Shown here one piece after another: positions 1-9,985 of a stretch of DNA of 64,000 nt; the first letter of the stretch is position 1; each line of letters starts with the position of its first letter. The translations under genes and the position numbers were made by a program. The notes under the pieces were generated by a model. It did not search any database, had not been told where the DNA came from, and saw only the letters and a list, made by a program, of their open reading frames with translations. This stretch comes from Isochrysis galbana (taxonomy: Eukaryota; Haptophyta; Isochrysidales; Isochrysidaceae). Location of the stretch: NCBI GenBank assembly GCA_018136815.1, contig CM030943.1:3434127-3498126 (forward strand), written 5' to 3'.

Positions 1-102
1 AATTCGAGTTCTCGTTTCGTTCCTTCTAGCCTGTTTGTCAGGTCTAGATTCCAGGTTTCCTCCTTTCGGGTAATCTTGACCCAAAGGAGCCAGGTCGCCT
101 GT
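1..102 (+). repeat. LTR family A, 3' end fragment
   Basis: About 100 bases here are nearly identical to the reverse complement of 51078-51178, where they form the 3' part of a 263-bp LTR that begins TGTCGCATTCGCG. The match ends at the sequence GTCGCCTGT. It is read as the 3' end of an LTR cut by the window edge. No coding sequence is attached. Confidence 0.6.
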
Positions 103-500
103 AGGGGTAAGCACAAGTATCCGGATATTTGTCTTGGATATTTGGGTGGATTTGCTCCACATAGATATCTCTAGATATTTCAGGGATATTTGGGCTCTTG
201 CTGGGATATCTATACGGGTTATTTGGGTTATAGAATAACAGTAAACATGTTTAACTGTAGTTAGCTCCATAGTTAGTTGCCGTTTCGCCCGCAAGGCTTG
301 CTTGCGCAAGGTGCTGGCAAGCCCGCCCATGCCCTACGGCCTTGGTTAGGTGCCTATTAATAGCTTATAACTAGGTTTGGCGCCCACAGCTATCTAGATA
401 GATGCAAATAGTGGCCTAGCGCTATATCTAGCTAGATGCTAGATATAGATAGTGCTTTTTGGAAGTAGATAGCCTAATATCTAGATATTAGGCTAACATC
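103..500. repeat. AT-richer region with GATATTTGG motifs and palindromes
   Basis: No gene is seen. Positions 115-235 repeat GATATTTGG-like words. Positions 385-494 are rich in CTAGATAT words; 471-494 is a perfect 24-bp palindrome (AGCCTAATATCT followed by its mirror), and 431-457 holds another inverted pair. Similar ATATCC-rich DNA occurs at 57010-57265 and 63400-63545, so this is probably a dispersed noncoding repeat class. Confidence 0.5.
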
Positions 501-737
501 TTCACAGTCTTACTCAATGGAGGGGCCTTGTGCAACAAGCAACAAGTCTCCGGCGCGTTCTCATATATCTCGAGGATCGTTTAGAGGACCGACGTGCCGC
601 TCCATTTTGTTGCAAGGAGCAGCACCGCTTCACACTTCACAGGGCTTCTACGCGCATTCAACCCGGCGTTTGCGTTTGCATACTACGGGCGGGTCGATGA
701 GCTTTGGTGCGGCGTTTCAGCGCCTTGGCATACTTTG

Positions 738-960
738 CTAATATCCACGATGTGAGTAATAGTCGTTGTCTTCGCTCTTGCACTTGGCCGACTTGCTCCT
801 CCCGAACAGGTGATCGGCGACCCGAGTCGCTCCTCCCCTACGGGTTTCGCCGCAACCTCCACATCTCCACAAGGGGTGATTGGGGTCCTCCTCAGACAAG
901 ATGCTCACACACTTCCACACTGGGTCGGTGCGTTTGGCCCAGGCGGAGCGCTTACGCACC
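738..960 (-). pseudogene. BED-type zinc finger piece of a hAT-like transposase
   Basis: The C-terminal part of an open frame on the minus strand (frame open from 1400 to 738) reads KRTDPVWKCVSIL, then WRCGGCGE, then TRVADHLFG. This is the layout of a BED zinc finger: an aromatic D-x-x-W start, a C-x2-C pair, a TR-x2-x-HL block and a following C. BED fingers of this kind sit at the N-terminus of hAT transposases. The proline- and alanine-rich sequence upstream of it in the frame looks noncoding, and no transposase core follows. I read it as an exon or relic of a hAT element; a host gene derived from a transposase is also possible. A hAT C-terminal relic lies at 57425-57690. Confidence 0.5.
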
Positions 961-1363
961 ATGAGTTGGGGTTGGCTCAGACCTGTGGCGCGCGTGGGTA
1001 GCACGCTGAATACTGCGCCTTCCCCCTCGGCTGCCTGCCCCTCAGGCTCGGGGGGGCCCTCTCCCTCCTCCTCTAGATGGCGTGACGGCGCACCAGCGCC
1101 GCGCCCTCCGTCGAGGAGCGACGCCCATGAATGAGAAGTTGGGGCCTGGTGCGGTGGCCATGCCGGTGGGATGTTTGGCGTGGTGGAGGCTGCCGTGGTG
1201 AGCGCCGAAGCTGAGCGTGATGCGCGGTCGGGGTTCGGGTTGAAGGTGGCGTGCATCCGGGTGATGGAGGGCGGAGAGGGGGGGATAGGAGCGAGGGGAA
1301 AGGGGAAAGGGCGCACGCCAAGAGCCACGAGCGCGCGCGCGGGGGGGGGGGGGGGCAAGGTAC

Positions 1364-1480
1364 AGGGTATGTTGTATGTTGTGTTAATGCTGTGTTTCAC
1401 TGTGTTTCACTGTGTTTCTTCCAAGGCCAAACACAGAGGGTTTTGGCTGTGTTTGGAAGGATTTTCACTGTGTTTAACAT
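1364..1480. repeat. CTGTGTTT-rich repeat
   Basis: The word CTGTGTTTC and its complement CCAAACACAG recur at close spacing, so the segment can fold back on itself. A related segment with the same words lies at 24255-24350. No coding sense is apparent. Confidence 0.5.
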
Positions 1481-1544
1481 CTAGGCTCTCGACCGACCGC
1501 CCGAACCACGCCGATGGCGCCGCTGAGGCGCGCGGCGGCTCCTC

Positions 1545-2100
1545 TCTTTCTCCTTTCGACTGCAACTCTCTCTCCTCTTTCTCCACCGCCGCCGCCCTCT
1601 GGGAGCGTCTTACTTATGGTTCTGGGCCCCAAAACACAACCGCCGGGCACTGCAACTCTCTCTCCTCTCTTCCACCCACTGGGAGCGTCTCTTCTTGTTG
1701 AAGGTTGTGACAAGCAGCCAGAGAACCACAAACCCAGCCGCCGGGTATGAGACACGGCGGGAACACGCGGCGGCGGCTGTGTGTTGTTTGGGCCTCTTTG
1801 CTCTTTGTTTTAGAGAAGAAGAGAGAGCCGGGTATGAGACACGGCGGGAACACGCGGCGGGCGGCGGCTGAGGTGGCTGTGTGTTCTTGTTGGGGCTCTC
1901 TCTTTATTGTAGAGAAGAAGAAATGGGGAGCGTTTGTTGCCGCGTTCGCACATCGGACGGTGTGTTGTTTTTGTGTGTTTGTGCTTCTGTTTCTGTGTGT
2001 TTCTGTTTCTATTTGCGCTTGTGTTTCTGTTTGTGTTTCTGTTTGTGTTTGTGTTTCTGTTTATATTTGTGTTTGTGTTTATGTTTGTGTTTGTGGCGGG
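1545..2100. repeat. Tandem duplications and GTTTGT/GTTTCT microsatellite
   Basis: A block with CTGCAACTCTCTCTCCTCT followed by CTGGGAGCGTCT occurs twice (1559-1608 and 1649-1692). A second block starting GGGTATGAGACACGGCGGG occurs at 1744 and 1831. From about 1965 to 2095 the sequence is a degenerate hexamer array of GTTTGT and GTTTCT. No gene is seen here. Confidence 0.75.
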
Positions 2101-2179
2101 ACGAGATTGATGTGATGTGGATCTGGATGGAGCTCTCTCCCTATCTCTCTCTCCTCGACGAGTCCAAGACAGAGAGGAG

Positions 2180-2228
<49 letters not shown>

Positions 2229-2254
2229 CCGTGATACTGTATGTGATGGGGAGA

Positions 2255-2304
<50 letters not shown>

Positions 2305-2410
2305 GAGAGGAGGAGAAAGGGGAGGGGGGGGGGAGAGAGGAGAGAGAGAGAGAGAGAGAGAGGAGAGGAGCGAGAGAAAGAGAGGAGAGGAGAGAGGGGG
2401 GGGGAGGCGG
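2180..2410 (+). repeat. GA microsatellite upstream of the FkbM gene
   Basis: Almost pure (GA)n with a few interruptions. It ends about 100 bases before the proposed start codon at 2508. The same arrangement is seen before most other genes in the window. Confidence 0.9.
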
Positions 2411-2507
2411 TGGAGGGAGGACCCGCCGCACACACAGGAGAACCGCCCCGTCTAGCGGAAGAGAACACGGGAGAGGGAAGGGGGGAAGGGGGAGGGAGGG
2501 GGCGACG

Positions 2508-3734
2508 ATGCTGTTCGTCGTCCTGTTGCTCGGTGCCACGATGCGGCGGCAGCATCCTCGCGGGGGCACCGAGCCCTTGGTGTGCTTTGGCGAGGCGGGC
2601 TGCGCTCCACTCTCCACCGCCGTACACAATCTGAGCTCCGTCTCCTCGTGGACCGAGCTCGTTCCCTCTCGTTCGCACGGGATGCACTCGCGCCATTGGG
2701 TCTGTGGGCCTCCCGAGGAGTTCTGCTCTCTCCCAGCGGTACGCGAGGCGCTCCGGCCTTCTGAGAAGCACCCAGGGGAGAGGTTCGAGCTCTGGGCCGC
2801 CGTCGACCGCATCGAATACCTCACAGGCAACCTGGACTTCCAGTCGTCGCAAACCGAGTCTCGGCACTCTCAGCTGCTCGCCGCAAACCCGACCGAGGAG
2901 GTGGACGCCAGGCATCACAGCCGCGTGCGCAGGTATCGGCTGGGGTGGGTGCCCGCCCTCATCCCAGAGACCATCGCCTTCCCCCGCGGCTGGCGCTTGT
3001 GGCACGAGCGGAACGACAGCGGGAGGCCCTCCGCGCTGCCGTGCGGCCAGAGCCGTGGCGAGGATGCCGCCGTCATCCGCTCCTTCTTCTCCGACTTCGA
3101 GACGCGGGAGCCGCTGCGCGGGGGGCAGTTTCTGGAGATCGGCGGGTTCAACGGCTTCATCGAGTCCACCACCCTCATCCTGGAAGGCTGCCTCGGATGG
3201 CGGGGCGCACTGATCGAGGCGTCACCCGGGTCCTTCTCCCAGTTGCGCAGAAACCGACGCAGTTCCATGAACATCAACATGGCGGCGTGCGAGACCTCGT
3301 CCATCATGCGCTTCTCGAGCCACGGCGGGACTGCCGACAGGCTCCTACCCGTCAATGACACCTCCCCGCCGGACGGGCACGCCGTGCTGGAAGTGCCCTG
3401 CGAACCTGTGGGCGATGTCCTCGAGTCGCTCGGCATGCGCCACCTTGATTTCGCCTCAGTCGATGTGGAGGGTGCCGAGCTTCCGGTGCTGCGCTCGTTG
3501 GTGCGCAGGGGCATCTCGATCGGCGTGGCCATGATCGAGGTGCGCGAGGACGGCAACCGCCGCCCCGAGATGGAGCTCCTCCTAGGCGCCGGAATGAGCT
3601 ACGTCGGCCAATTGAATTCGCGCAACACCATAGCCAACGAGATCATCAACGACGCGTACGTGAACTTCACGCACATGGAGCTGCGATTCCCCCGCGCGCA
3701 ACTCAATCGAGCCCGGAGGACCCTGCCGCCTTGA
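2508..3734 (+). CDS. FkbM-family methyltransferase
   Basis: Single-exon frame of 408 residues. The FkbM (Methyltransf_21) SAM-binding motif FLEIGGFNG is at residues 208-216, and the family signature DVEGAELPVLRSL begins at residue 319; between them lies the expected acidic loop LIEASP. The frame is open further upstream, but that part is translated GA microsatellite, so I chose the ATG at 2508, which gives a hydrophobic start (MLFVVLLLGA) that could be a signal peptide or anchor. The first 185 or so residues match no domain I recognise. FkbM enzymes are SAM-dependent O-methyltransferases, often acting on sugars; the substrate here is unknown. The family call is firm; the exact start is not. 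Confidence 0.82.
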   Translation: MLFVVLLLGATMRRQHPRGGTEPLVCFGEAGCAPLSTAVHNLSSVSSWTELVPSRSHGMHSRHWVCGPPEEFCSLPAVREALRPSEKHPGERFELWAAVDRIEYLTGNLDFQSSQTESRHSQLLAANPTEEVDARHHSRVRRYRLGWVPALIPETIAFPRGWRLWHERNDSGRPSALPCGQSRGEDAAVIRSFFSDFETREPLRGGQFLEIGGFNGFIESTTLILEGCLGWRGALIEASPGSFSQLRRNRRSSMNINMAACETSSIMRFSSHGGTADRLLPVNDTSPPDGHAVLEVPCEPVGDVLESLGMRHLDFASVDVEGAELPVLRSLVRRGISIGVAMIEVREDGNRRPEMELLLGAGMSYVGQLNSRNTIANEIINDAYVNFTHMELRFPRAQLNRARRTLPP

Positions 3735-4770
3735 TCTGTGGCAGTCCGTGACTCGCCACTGCGCCCCCACGCCCATCCTTCGTCACATGCGCCACGGTGT
3801 AGGCCGCCCGAATGCCGCTTACCCCTTCCCGACACCGCAGGAGAGCGGGCCGAGCACAGTCGTGTTTGCGCACTAGGCGTGCGCCCGGCCCCCGCCACAT
3901 GGTCTTGTGCCGTGTGTGTGCCCGCCCTTGATCTCGTTGAGCCCCAATCCCATCGAGTGTGTGAACACGGGCTAGGAGCATGAGTGTGTCTGAGCCGCCC
4001 GCGTCCTCGCTAGAATTGAGCCCACGCGCCTGCGCTCCCTGCTTACTCTAGAACAACGGGACCCCAATCGACTTTGGGGAAGCGATCATGCGAATTTTCA
4101 TTTTATCCGATTTAGCCAAATTGACTCTTAACTATAAAATACTATGTGATACTGATACTACTATGTAATGGTATTTAATGCATTAAACAATACTACTATG
4201 TTATGACGAATTGGGATGGCCCATAGGGCCTGAGGGCAATGAGGAAGGAGGGAGACCGGCGGCAGGCGCGGCGGAGGAGACGACTTCGGAGACGCTGACG
4301 GGCCGAGGCCCGTCAGCAGAGGAAGGCGGATAGGCGGGCTTGAGCGAGGGCGAGGACGGCGGCGAGAGCGACATCGAGCGAGTGGCGAGAGGCGAGGGTG
4401 AGTGTGAGGAGGGCTGTGTTGGCAGGGGCTGGTGAGGCAAGGCGAGTTTGTAGGGTACGAGTGTTACGAGAGCGAGAGCGACGAGAGCGAGAGCGACGGA
4501 TGACGGCTGACGACAGGACGTCGGACAACGATGCAAAAAACCACAGGATGCACCGACTCACGAACGCACCAGAATCATTCACCCAAACCAAGCAAAACGT
4601 GAAATAACCGAGACCCCACATCACCGGTAACTCAAACACGTCGCGAGAGACGGAGAGAGAGAGAGAGCGAGAGAGAGAGATTCCGCAGCGACAATCGGAG
4701 CGTGTCTTCGCTTTGGATTTTCCCACCAAGGCGGAAAGTCGAAGAGGAACGTTATGTCGCGCAACCACGG
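3735..4770. other. Intergenic region, no convincing gene
   Basis: 3735-4080 shows no gene. 4081-4205 is AT-rich with repeated ACTATGT words. 4201-4536 has an open minus-strand frame rich in Ser/Pro/Ala that I cannot support as a gene, partly made of GAGCGA repeats. 4630-4680 is a GA microsatellite. Confidence 0.5.
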
Positions 4771-5738
4771 CGATCACTTTGGATACAGATCGCAGCGAGA
4801 TATCCTTGCAATCGATGAAATCTTATTGTTGAGCGTGGACCTTCTAGACGTTTCCCTTGAGCAACCCTGAGTAGCAACCAAGGGAGGAGAAAACCAAAAA
4901 CCAACGGGACCAAGGGCTTTCACGCAACTTGCATCAAGGAGAAGGATAACCAAAATCCAAAGCAGCGAATCTAAATCAATCTCCAAGGGGAGATGGCAAA
5001 CCAAGGACCAAGGAGAAAGATTCCCTCACCCAAGCAGCGAACCTAAATCGATCTCCAAGGGGAGATGGCAAACCAAACCTGATTGCCCCCAGAAGCAGAT
5101 AAAGAAACGCGGGGAGATAGCGAATTAAACCTTTCGCGAGGCGCCTGGGAGGAAGAAAGGTGGGGAAACTCCCGGTCATGGAACATTTGATGACATCGAG
5201 AGAAAGTAAGAGAAGAGGCGGAATACCAATCGACGAGACCTTGAGGCTTAAAATAACCCACAGGTTATAAGTAAAAAGCCTGCCATCGTATGGAATACGA
5301 CAGTGGTGTGGCCTCGCCAGACGCGCGTATGTGCGCTCTGGCGAGATTTTGAGCCCATTCTTCCGCAGCGTGTCGAATCAAGCGCGCGCTTGATCGTGGC
5401 AAGTCTCAGCGGGGCTAGGGGCATGGAGTGAAGAGAAGTCTTGAGAGAGGGGGGAAAAGGGCGCGCTACATCGCGACGAGGGCCCACGAGACACCACCCC
5501 ACATCACTCATCACTCACTCACCAACAAGAAAACTCCGAAACTAGAAACTAACGCATACATCGCACAAACAAACCAATGAAACAAGTAAGGACAAACGAA
5601 CAAATGCGGCGTGCAATGCGGCGGAGCTTCGAGGCAACTCATTGGCAAAAACAAAACTCACTCAATTTTCTCACACACTACACATTGATAGAAGCACCGC
5701 ATCCGCCTAGAGTATATAAAATACTCTGGATGCGACAC
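4771..5738 (-). repeat. LTR-like segment (family A relative) with TATA box
   Basis: On the minus strand a sequence begins TGTCGCATCC at about 5738, preceded by the polypurine-like TAAGTCGGGGGG (5739-5755). A TATA box (TTTTATATACTC) follows within 30 bases. This is the layout of an LTR retrotransposon 3' end: polypurine tract, then U3. Parts of it (5095-5175) match 29705-29785. Its 3' boundary was not found. It lacks coding sequence. Confidence 0.55.
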
Positions 5739-6016
5739 CCCCCGACTTAAGTCGAGCGTCCACGCGAGTCATGGGGTGATCAGGCCCAAAACAAGCATGA
5801 ACGAACAAACAAAAGCCGAAACAATGAAACAAACACGACTGGCGACTGAAAGTGAATGAAAGTGTGTGACCCCTTGTCTCAGCCCCCAAAGAGCGTGCAC
5901 TCTCAGTGGGTTCAACCAAACGCGATCGCGTAGGTTTGAAGAAAAGTCTCAATCGGGGTACTTAAAAGGCCCTGTTTGACCGCCCTACGCCCTATGTTTG
6001 ATTCGTTTGATATTTA

Positions 6017-9000
6017 AAAAAAAACTTCTTAATATTCTCGCCGCGCGCGCGACTACGCACCCTTATTGTGCTGCCACGCCCGCTACTCTCTTCTCCCCTC
6101 CACCTGCCTTGCGGCTCGTCCCTCGTGCACTACCTAGGGGCTGGGTGTTTGGGGTTTCCTGTAGCAGGCGGTGTGCTCCGATCCCCGATAGGTTTTCCAC
6201 TCCTTCCTCCTGCGCCATCGGGCTATCGGTTTCCATGTTTTCTTGTTGAGTCCGTGAGTCCGTGAGGTGGGCGGTTAAATCGCGGGGAGTTTTGAGGGCG
6301 GGGGGCAGGTAGGCGGGTGAGACGTGGGACACGGCTTTGTGTTGTGCGCGGTTAGGCGAGTCTATCCATTATGCGGAGCGCTTGCGCTACCGCGGACAGG
6401 TTCATGCCCAGCGTTAGCGTGCCTTTGTCGTTGATCGTAAAGACGGGGGCGCATAGTTCTCGCGGGGTCTTGAGCTTGGGTTTTCTTCCCTGGGAGGCTT
6501 TACTGGTGCGTGCGGCCGAGGGTCTCTCCGGGGGTACGAGGCCTCTGGCGAGTACTGTGAATCTACTCAGGGTCTTTTCGATGACCGGCACGTGGTGGAA
6601 GGTATAGTTGTCAAATTCTGCTTTGTAGAAGTCACCTATTATGTACCTCCATGCTATGAGGTAGAGAGCTTTGAGGCTGTCGGATGTCGGGGCGTTCGGG
6701 TATACGAACAGTCTATCCTTGAGTTTCTGGACCGTCGATCTGTTTCTATCAGGCGTGTAGCCTGTCACAGCTTCTACGGTCAGGAAAATTTGTTGTGTGG
6801 AAGGGCATCTGGCCAGGTGTGTCGAACTTTCGCGGTGTTTACCGCAAAGTCTGCATCTCGTGGTGGTCGCCGTGGCGAACCGGTTTCGTGTGCCTAGCCT
6901 TCTGTGGTTGATGTGCTTGAAGTGGGGGTGCTTATCCGTGTGTTTTAACATGGGGTGTGTGTAGAGTTTTGCCACGTGCATCCACTCGTCTTGGGTCAGT
7001 GCTAGCTTCCGAGCCCACGCTTCTCGGGCTGGTTGGGGTTGGGCGCTGGGGCCGCCCTTGAGGTATTCTCTCGTTATGTCGGACACGGTGATTTGGTCTA
7101 GTTGCTTTTTATCGTTGAGTGTGTATTCGTCCGCTAGCGGGTATTCTAAGTGTTTCGGGCCTTTTAGCCCGCTTTCCCATTTGGCCGGTGCGTGGTATAA
7201 TAGTGTCTCTTCGCCCGGTTTCGCTACTTCGGTGGTGTTCGCGGTTTCGCCTAAATAGTTGATGTTTGTGTATGTCCATATATTGTTCATTTTAGTGATG
7301 TATTTGTCGTCTTCCGACGCCTTGACTTCCTTCGCCTCATTTTCCGGCGGAGTCACACCGTTCGTTTGTACCGTTTGCGTCCTAGAGGCGGCTGGGTTCG
7401 GTGGCGGGTCTACCTGTGCTTTATCTAGGAGTAGGAGTCTCGAGGCGTGGCGAACCACGCTTTCCCACGAGTTCAAGAATTCCTTTTTATCTATTTTTGC
7501 CCCCGCGTGGAGGAAAGTCTCAGGGAGGTGTTCTACGTACCGCGCGCATTCTTCTTGAGTGTAGGGTTCGGTAAATTTGGCGTCTTTATAGACGTTGTGC
7601 ACGACATGTGTGTGCAGAGATTCCCATAGGCTGACCCACGCGGTTCGGGTGATCGGCGGGGGGTCGTGGCAGTTGTGCCATAGCGGCTGAGAGAGCGCTC
7701 CTTCCGTAGAGAGGAGCGAGCGGTTTATCCTCAGTGCCCTGAAGTTTGTTAGGGCCTCTTTCCAGAATGTCGGCAACGCCGGGTTTCCTCTGAGGCTCCG
7801 CATGAGCGTCCTCGGGGGAATTGTAGAGAGGACGGCCCCTCGGCCCAGTCCGGTCCGGCAGAACCACGCGTCTAGGGCGCGCTTCCATATGGCTCTCCTC
7901 GCATTGAGATAGTTTAATATCCATTTCGCTTGGAGGGCCCTTACGTGCGCCGTCCAGTGGAGGAGTCCGGTCCCCATCGTGCGCGTCGCGTCTTCTTTTT
8001 CGTGTACGGGGTAGTGCGGGTGTTTCACCCATTTAGTGATGTTGCCGGTGTGGGGGCTTTCCCATAGGACTTTGTCGGCCGCCCTCTGAATTCTCTTGTG
8101 GAACCATTTGGGAGCCGCCAAGGTTTGCACCCAGTATCGCGGCGTGCCGTAGATCATGAAGTTTACTCTGTTAGTTCTGCCGAAGATGGTCATATGGCGC
8201 GCTACCGATGTCAGTCGTGCCGCCTTAGCGTCTATTTTGTCCGCGAGTTGTTTCCAAAAGGGCTTTAGGGCCTCCGGGGTTCCTAGTGGAACGCCTAGTA
8301 TTGTCAGGTATTGGTCGTTGGCTATCCAGTTATATTTTCGCATATCCCACGGCGGTTTTTGGCGCATCTGCGAGCCCATTCGTATGCCTTGGAATTTGGT
8401 CTCGTTCGTCTTGCCCCCCGTGGCTCTCTCGTGCGCTCGTACCCATGTTAGTGCGCGTTTGAGGCTCTTGTAGTCTCTTGCGATGAGTGCCGTGTCGTCC
8501 GCGAACTGGCTTATCTTTAGGTCGTAGCCATTGAGGTCTATTCCCTGTATGTCGGGGTCCCCGTTTATTGCCCGGGTGAGCGCCTCCGTTGTGAGGAGAA
8601 AAGTGAGCGGTGAGAGTGGGCAACCCTGGGGCATTCCGCTTCCTATCGTGAAGGTGAAGGGGTAGCTCCGGCCGCCGTTGATTTTGATCGTGCGGATCGG
8701 TCTCGCTTCCTCGCTTGTGAGCGCTCTGGCTAGTCGTTGAAAGTCCGGTCCGAAGTTGAGCAGGCGGAGCGCTAGGTGATAGAATTCCCAGCTGACTCTA
8801 TCGAAGGCTTTCTCCCAATCGAGCGCTAGGAGGAGGCCCGGCTCTCCCGTTTCGTCGAGGTATGCCCTCGTTAGTTGCAGGAGGTGGGTAGCTTCGCTTA
8901 TCAGTCTCCTAGGCACGAATCCTAGTTGATTGTCAGAGATAATGTTACCTATTACTTTGCTAAGTCGGTTTGTTAGTATTTTCGCTAGGATTTTGTAATC

Positions 9001-9405
9001 ACTTTGTAATAATGTTATAGGCCTGTAGTTTCTGGGGTCACGCGCATCGCCCTTTTTGTAGAGGAGTATGATATCCCCTTCCCTCATGGTGTACGGGATA
9101 AGGCCCGTATCGAACGTTTGGTTGTACAGGTCTGTCAGGATTGGCGCTACTAGCTCCTCGTGCGCCTTATAGACTTCTGCCGGTATCCCATCTGGTCCCG
9201 CGCTCTTTCCGGGGCCTATGCTCCGGATGGCTAGAAGGGTCTCTTCCACTGTGATCCGCCCTTCCAGTCGGCGTCTGTCGAGTATGGTGAGGGGACGGTC
9301 GGATAGTGTGACTTCGAGCTCGGGTTCTCGCTGCGACTCTTTGGGGGAGTACAGCCAGGAGTAGTATCTTCTGAATTCTCTACGGATGGGGAGGACAAAT
9401 ATCGA
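6017..9405 (-). mobile_element. 5'-truncated LINE (non-LTR retrotransposon), family 1
   Basis: Minus-strand copy of a non-LTR element. The 5' end is lost within ORF2 near 9405, so the endonuclease is missing. The 3' UTR (6351 down to about 6017) ends in AATATTAAGAAG followed by a T-rich, A-rich tail. Such 5' truncation is the usual outcome of target-primed reverse transcription. Only about half of the RT residues match the second LINE at 24393, so it is a separate family. Confidence 0.85.
6352..9405 (-). CDS. LINE ORF2, reverse transcriptase portion
   Basis: An open frame of more than 1000 residues with no stop, beginning inside ORF2 because the element is 5'-truncated; the frame is open past the GTG at 9249. 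RT motifs in order: GKSAGPDGIP, NYRPITLLQSDYK, LALDWEKAFDRVSW, GMPQGCPLSPL and FADD (F at residue 249 counted from 9249), the metal-binding catalytic site. Near the C-terminus CRLCGKHRESSTHLARC is a zinc-knuckle-like domain typical of plant and algal LINEs. The last part, PVFTINDKGTLTL to MDRLA, resembles the tails at 14955 and 37395. The protein would copy its own RNA at the nicked target. No frameshift is seen, suggesting fairly recent insertion. Confidence 0.88.
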   Translation of the reverse strand, partial: SIFVLPIRREFRRYYSWLYSPKESQREPELEVTLSDRPLTILDRRRLEGRITVEETLLAIRSIGPGKSAGPDGIPAEVYKAHEELVAPILTDLYNQTFDTGLIPYTMREGDIILLYKKGDARDPRNYRPITLLQSDYKILAKILTNRLSKVIGNIISDNQLGFVPRRLISEATHLLQLTRAYLDETGEPGLLLALDWEKAFDRVSWEFYHLALRLLNFGPDFQRLARALTSEEARPIRTIKINGGRSYPFTFTIGSGMPQGCPLSPLTFLLTTEALTRAINGDPDIQGIDLNGYDLKISQFADDTALIARDYKSLKRALTWVRAHERATGGKTNETKFQGIRMGSQMRQKPPWDMRKYNWIANDQYLTILGVPLGTPEALKPFWKQLADKIDAKAARLTSVARHMTIFGRTNRVNFMIYGTPRYWVQTLAAPKWFHKRIQRAADKVLWESPHTGNITKWVKHPHYPVHEKEDATRTMGTGLLHWTAHVRALQAKWILNYLNARRAIWKRALDAWFCRTGLGRGAVLSTIPPRTLMRSLRGNPALPTFWKEALTNFRALRINRSLLSTEGALSQPLWHNCHDPPPITRTAWVSLWESLHTHVVHNVYKDAKFTEPYTQEECARYVEHLPETFLHAGAKIDKKEFLNSWESVVRHASRLLLLDKAQVDPPPNPAASRTQTVQTNGVTPPENEAKEVKASEDDKYITKMNNIWTYTNINYLGETANTTEVAKPGEETLLYHAPAKWESGLKGPKHLEYPLADEYTLNDKKQLDQITVSDITREYLKGGPSAQPQPAREAWARKLALTQDEWMHVAKLYTHPMLKHTDKHPHFKHINHRRLGTRNRFATATTTRCRLCGKHRESSTHLARCPSTQQIFLTVEAVTGYTPDRNRSTVQKLKDRLFVYPNAPTSDSLKALYLIAWRYIIGDFYKAEFDNYTFHHVPVIEKTLSRFTVLARGLVPPERPSAARTSKASQGRKPKLKTPRELCAPVFTINDKGTLTLGMNLSAVAQALRIMDRLA

Positions 9406-9541
9406 GGGGAGGGGGCAGTGCCCCCACCCCCCGGTATCACTCGGACACCTGGCCCGTCAGGCATGGCGGGATTCCGGGACTGAGACGTTATGTCCAATTA
9501 GCTAGTGGGGTTGGCTAGGATATAACATTGATTATTATTAT

Positions 9542-9577
9542 TATTTTATAATCGCTTTGTAGCAGTGTGATGGGCCT
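9542..9577 (-). pseudogene. Tiny relic of a LINE reverse transcriptase
   Basis: Twelve codons on the minus strand read RPITLLQSDYKI, exactly an RT motif of the LINE next door (at about 8985-9030), but with clearly different DNA. It is a remnant of another RT copy rather than part of the adjacent element. Confidence 0.6.
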
Positions 9578-9985
9578 GGAGTAGGGGAGTGGTAGTAGTA
9601 GTCCTTTCCTAGTAGTAGTAGAGAGATGGAAGGAGGAGGGTTTCATAGTAGTAGTCCTTGTTTGTAGTTTGTAGTTTGTAGTAGCCTTTCTTTAGTTTAG
9701 TCGTAGTACGAGTCGTAGTCCCATCGTAGTGGTAGTAGTCCTATTTTGTGGTGGTACTTAGAGAGAGAGGGAAGGCGGGCGAGGAGTATAGTGTAGCAGA
9801 AGTCCTTCTCTAGTAGTAGCAGAGAGGGAGAAGGAGGAGGGGTTGAGTAGTAGTAGCCCACTTCCTCGGTAGTAGCCCCCTTTTTTAGTAGTAGCCCCCT
9901 TTTGAGTAGTAGCCCCTTTTTTAGTAGTAGCCCCTTTTTGAGTGGTAGCCCCATTTTTTAGTAGTAGCCCCTTTTTTTGTAGTAG
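9578..9985. repeat. (TAG)n and AGTAGTAGCCCC minisatellite
   Basis: TAG/GTA trinucleotide repeats are mixed with a unit of about 19-20 bases, AGTAGTAGCCCCTTTTT(T/G), repeated at 9850-9975. No coding function. Confidence 0.85.

Noticed and set aside
9231-9497. Separate small ORF upstream of the family 1 LINE
   Set aside because: It is an alternative frame over the ORF2 start region; the RT frame itself continues upstream.
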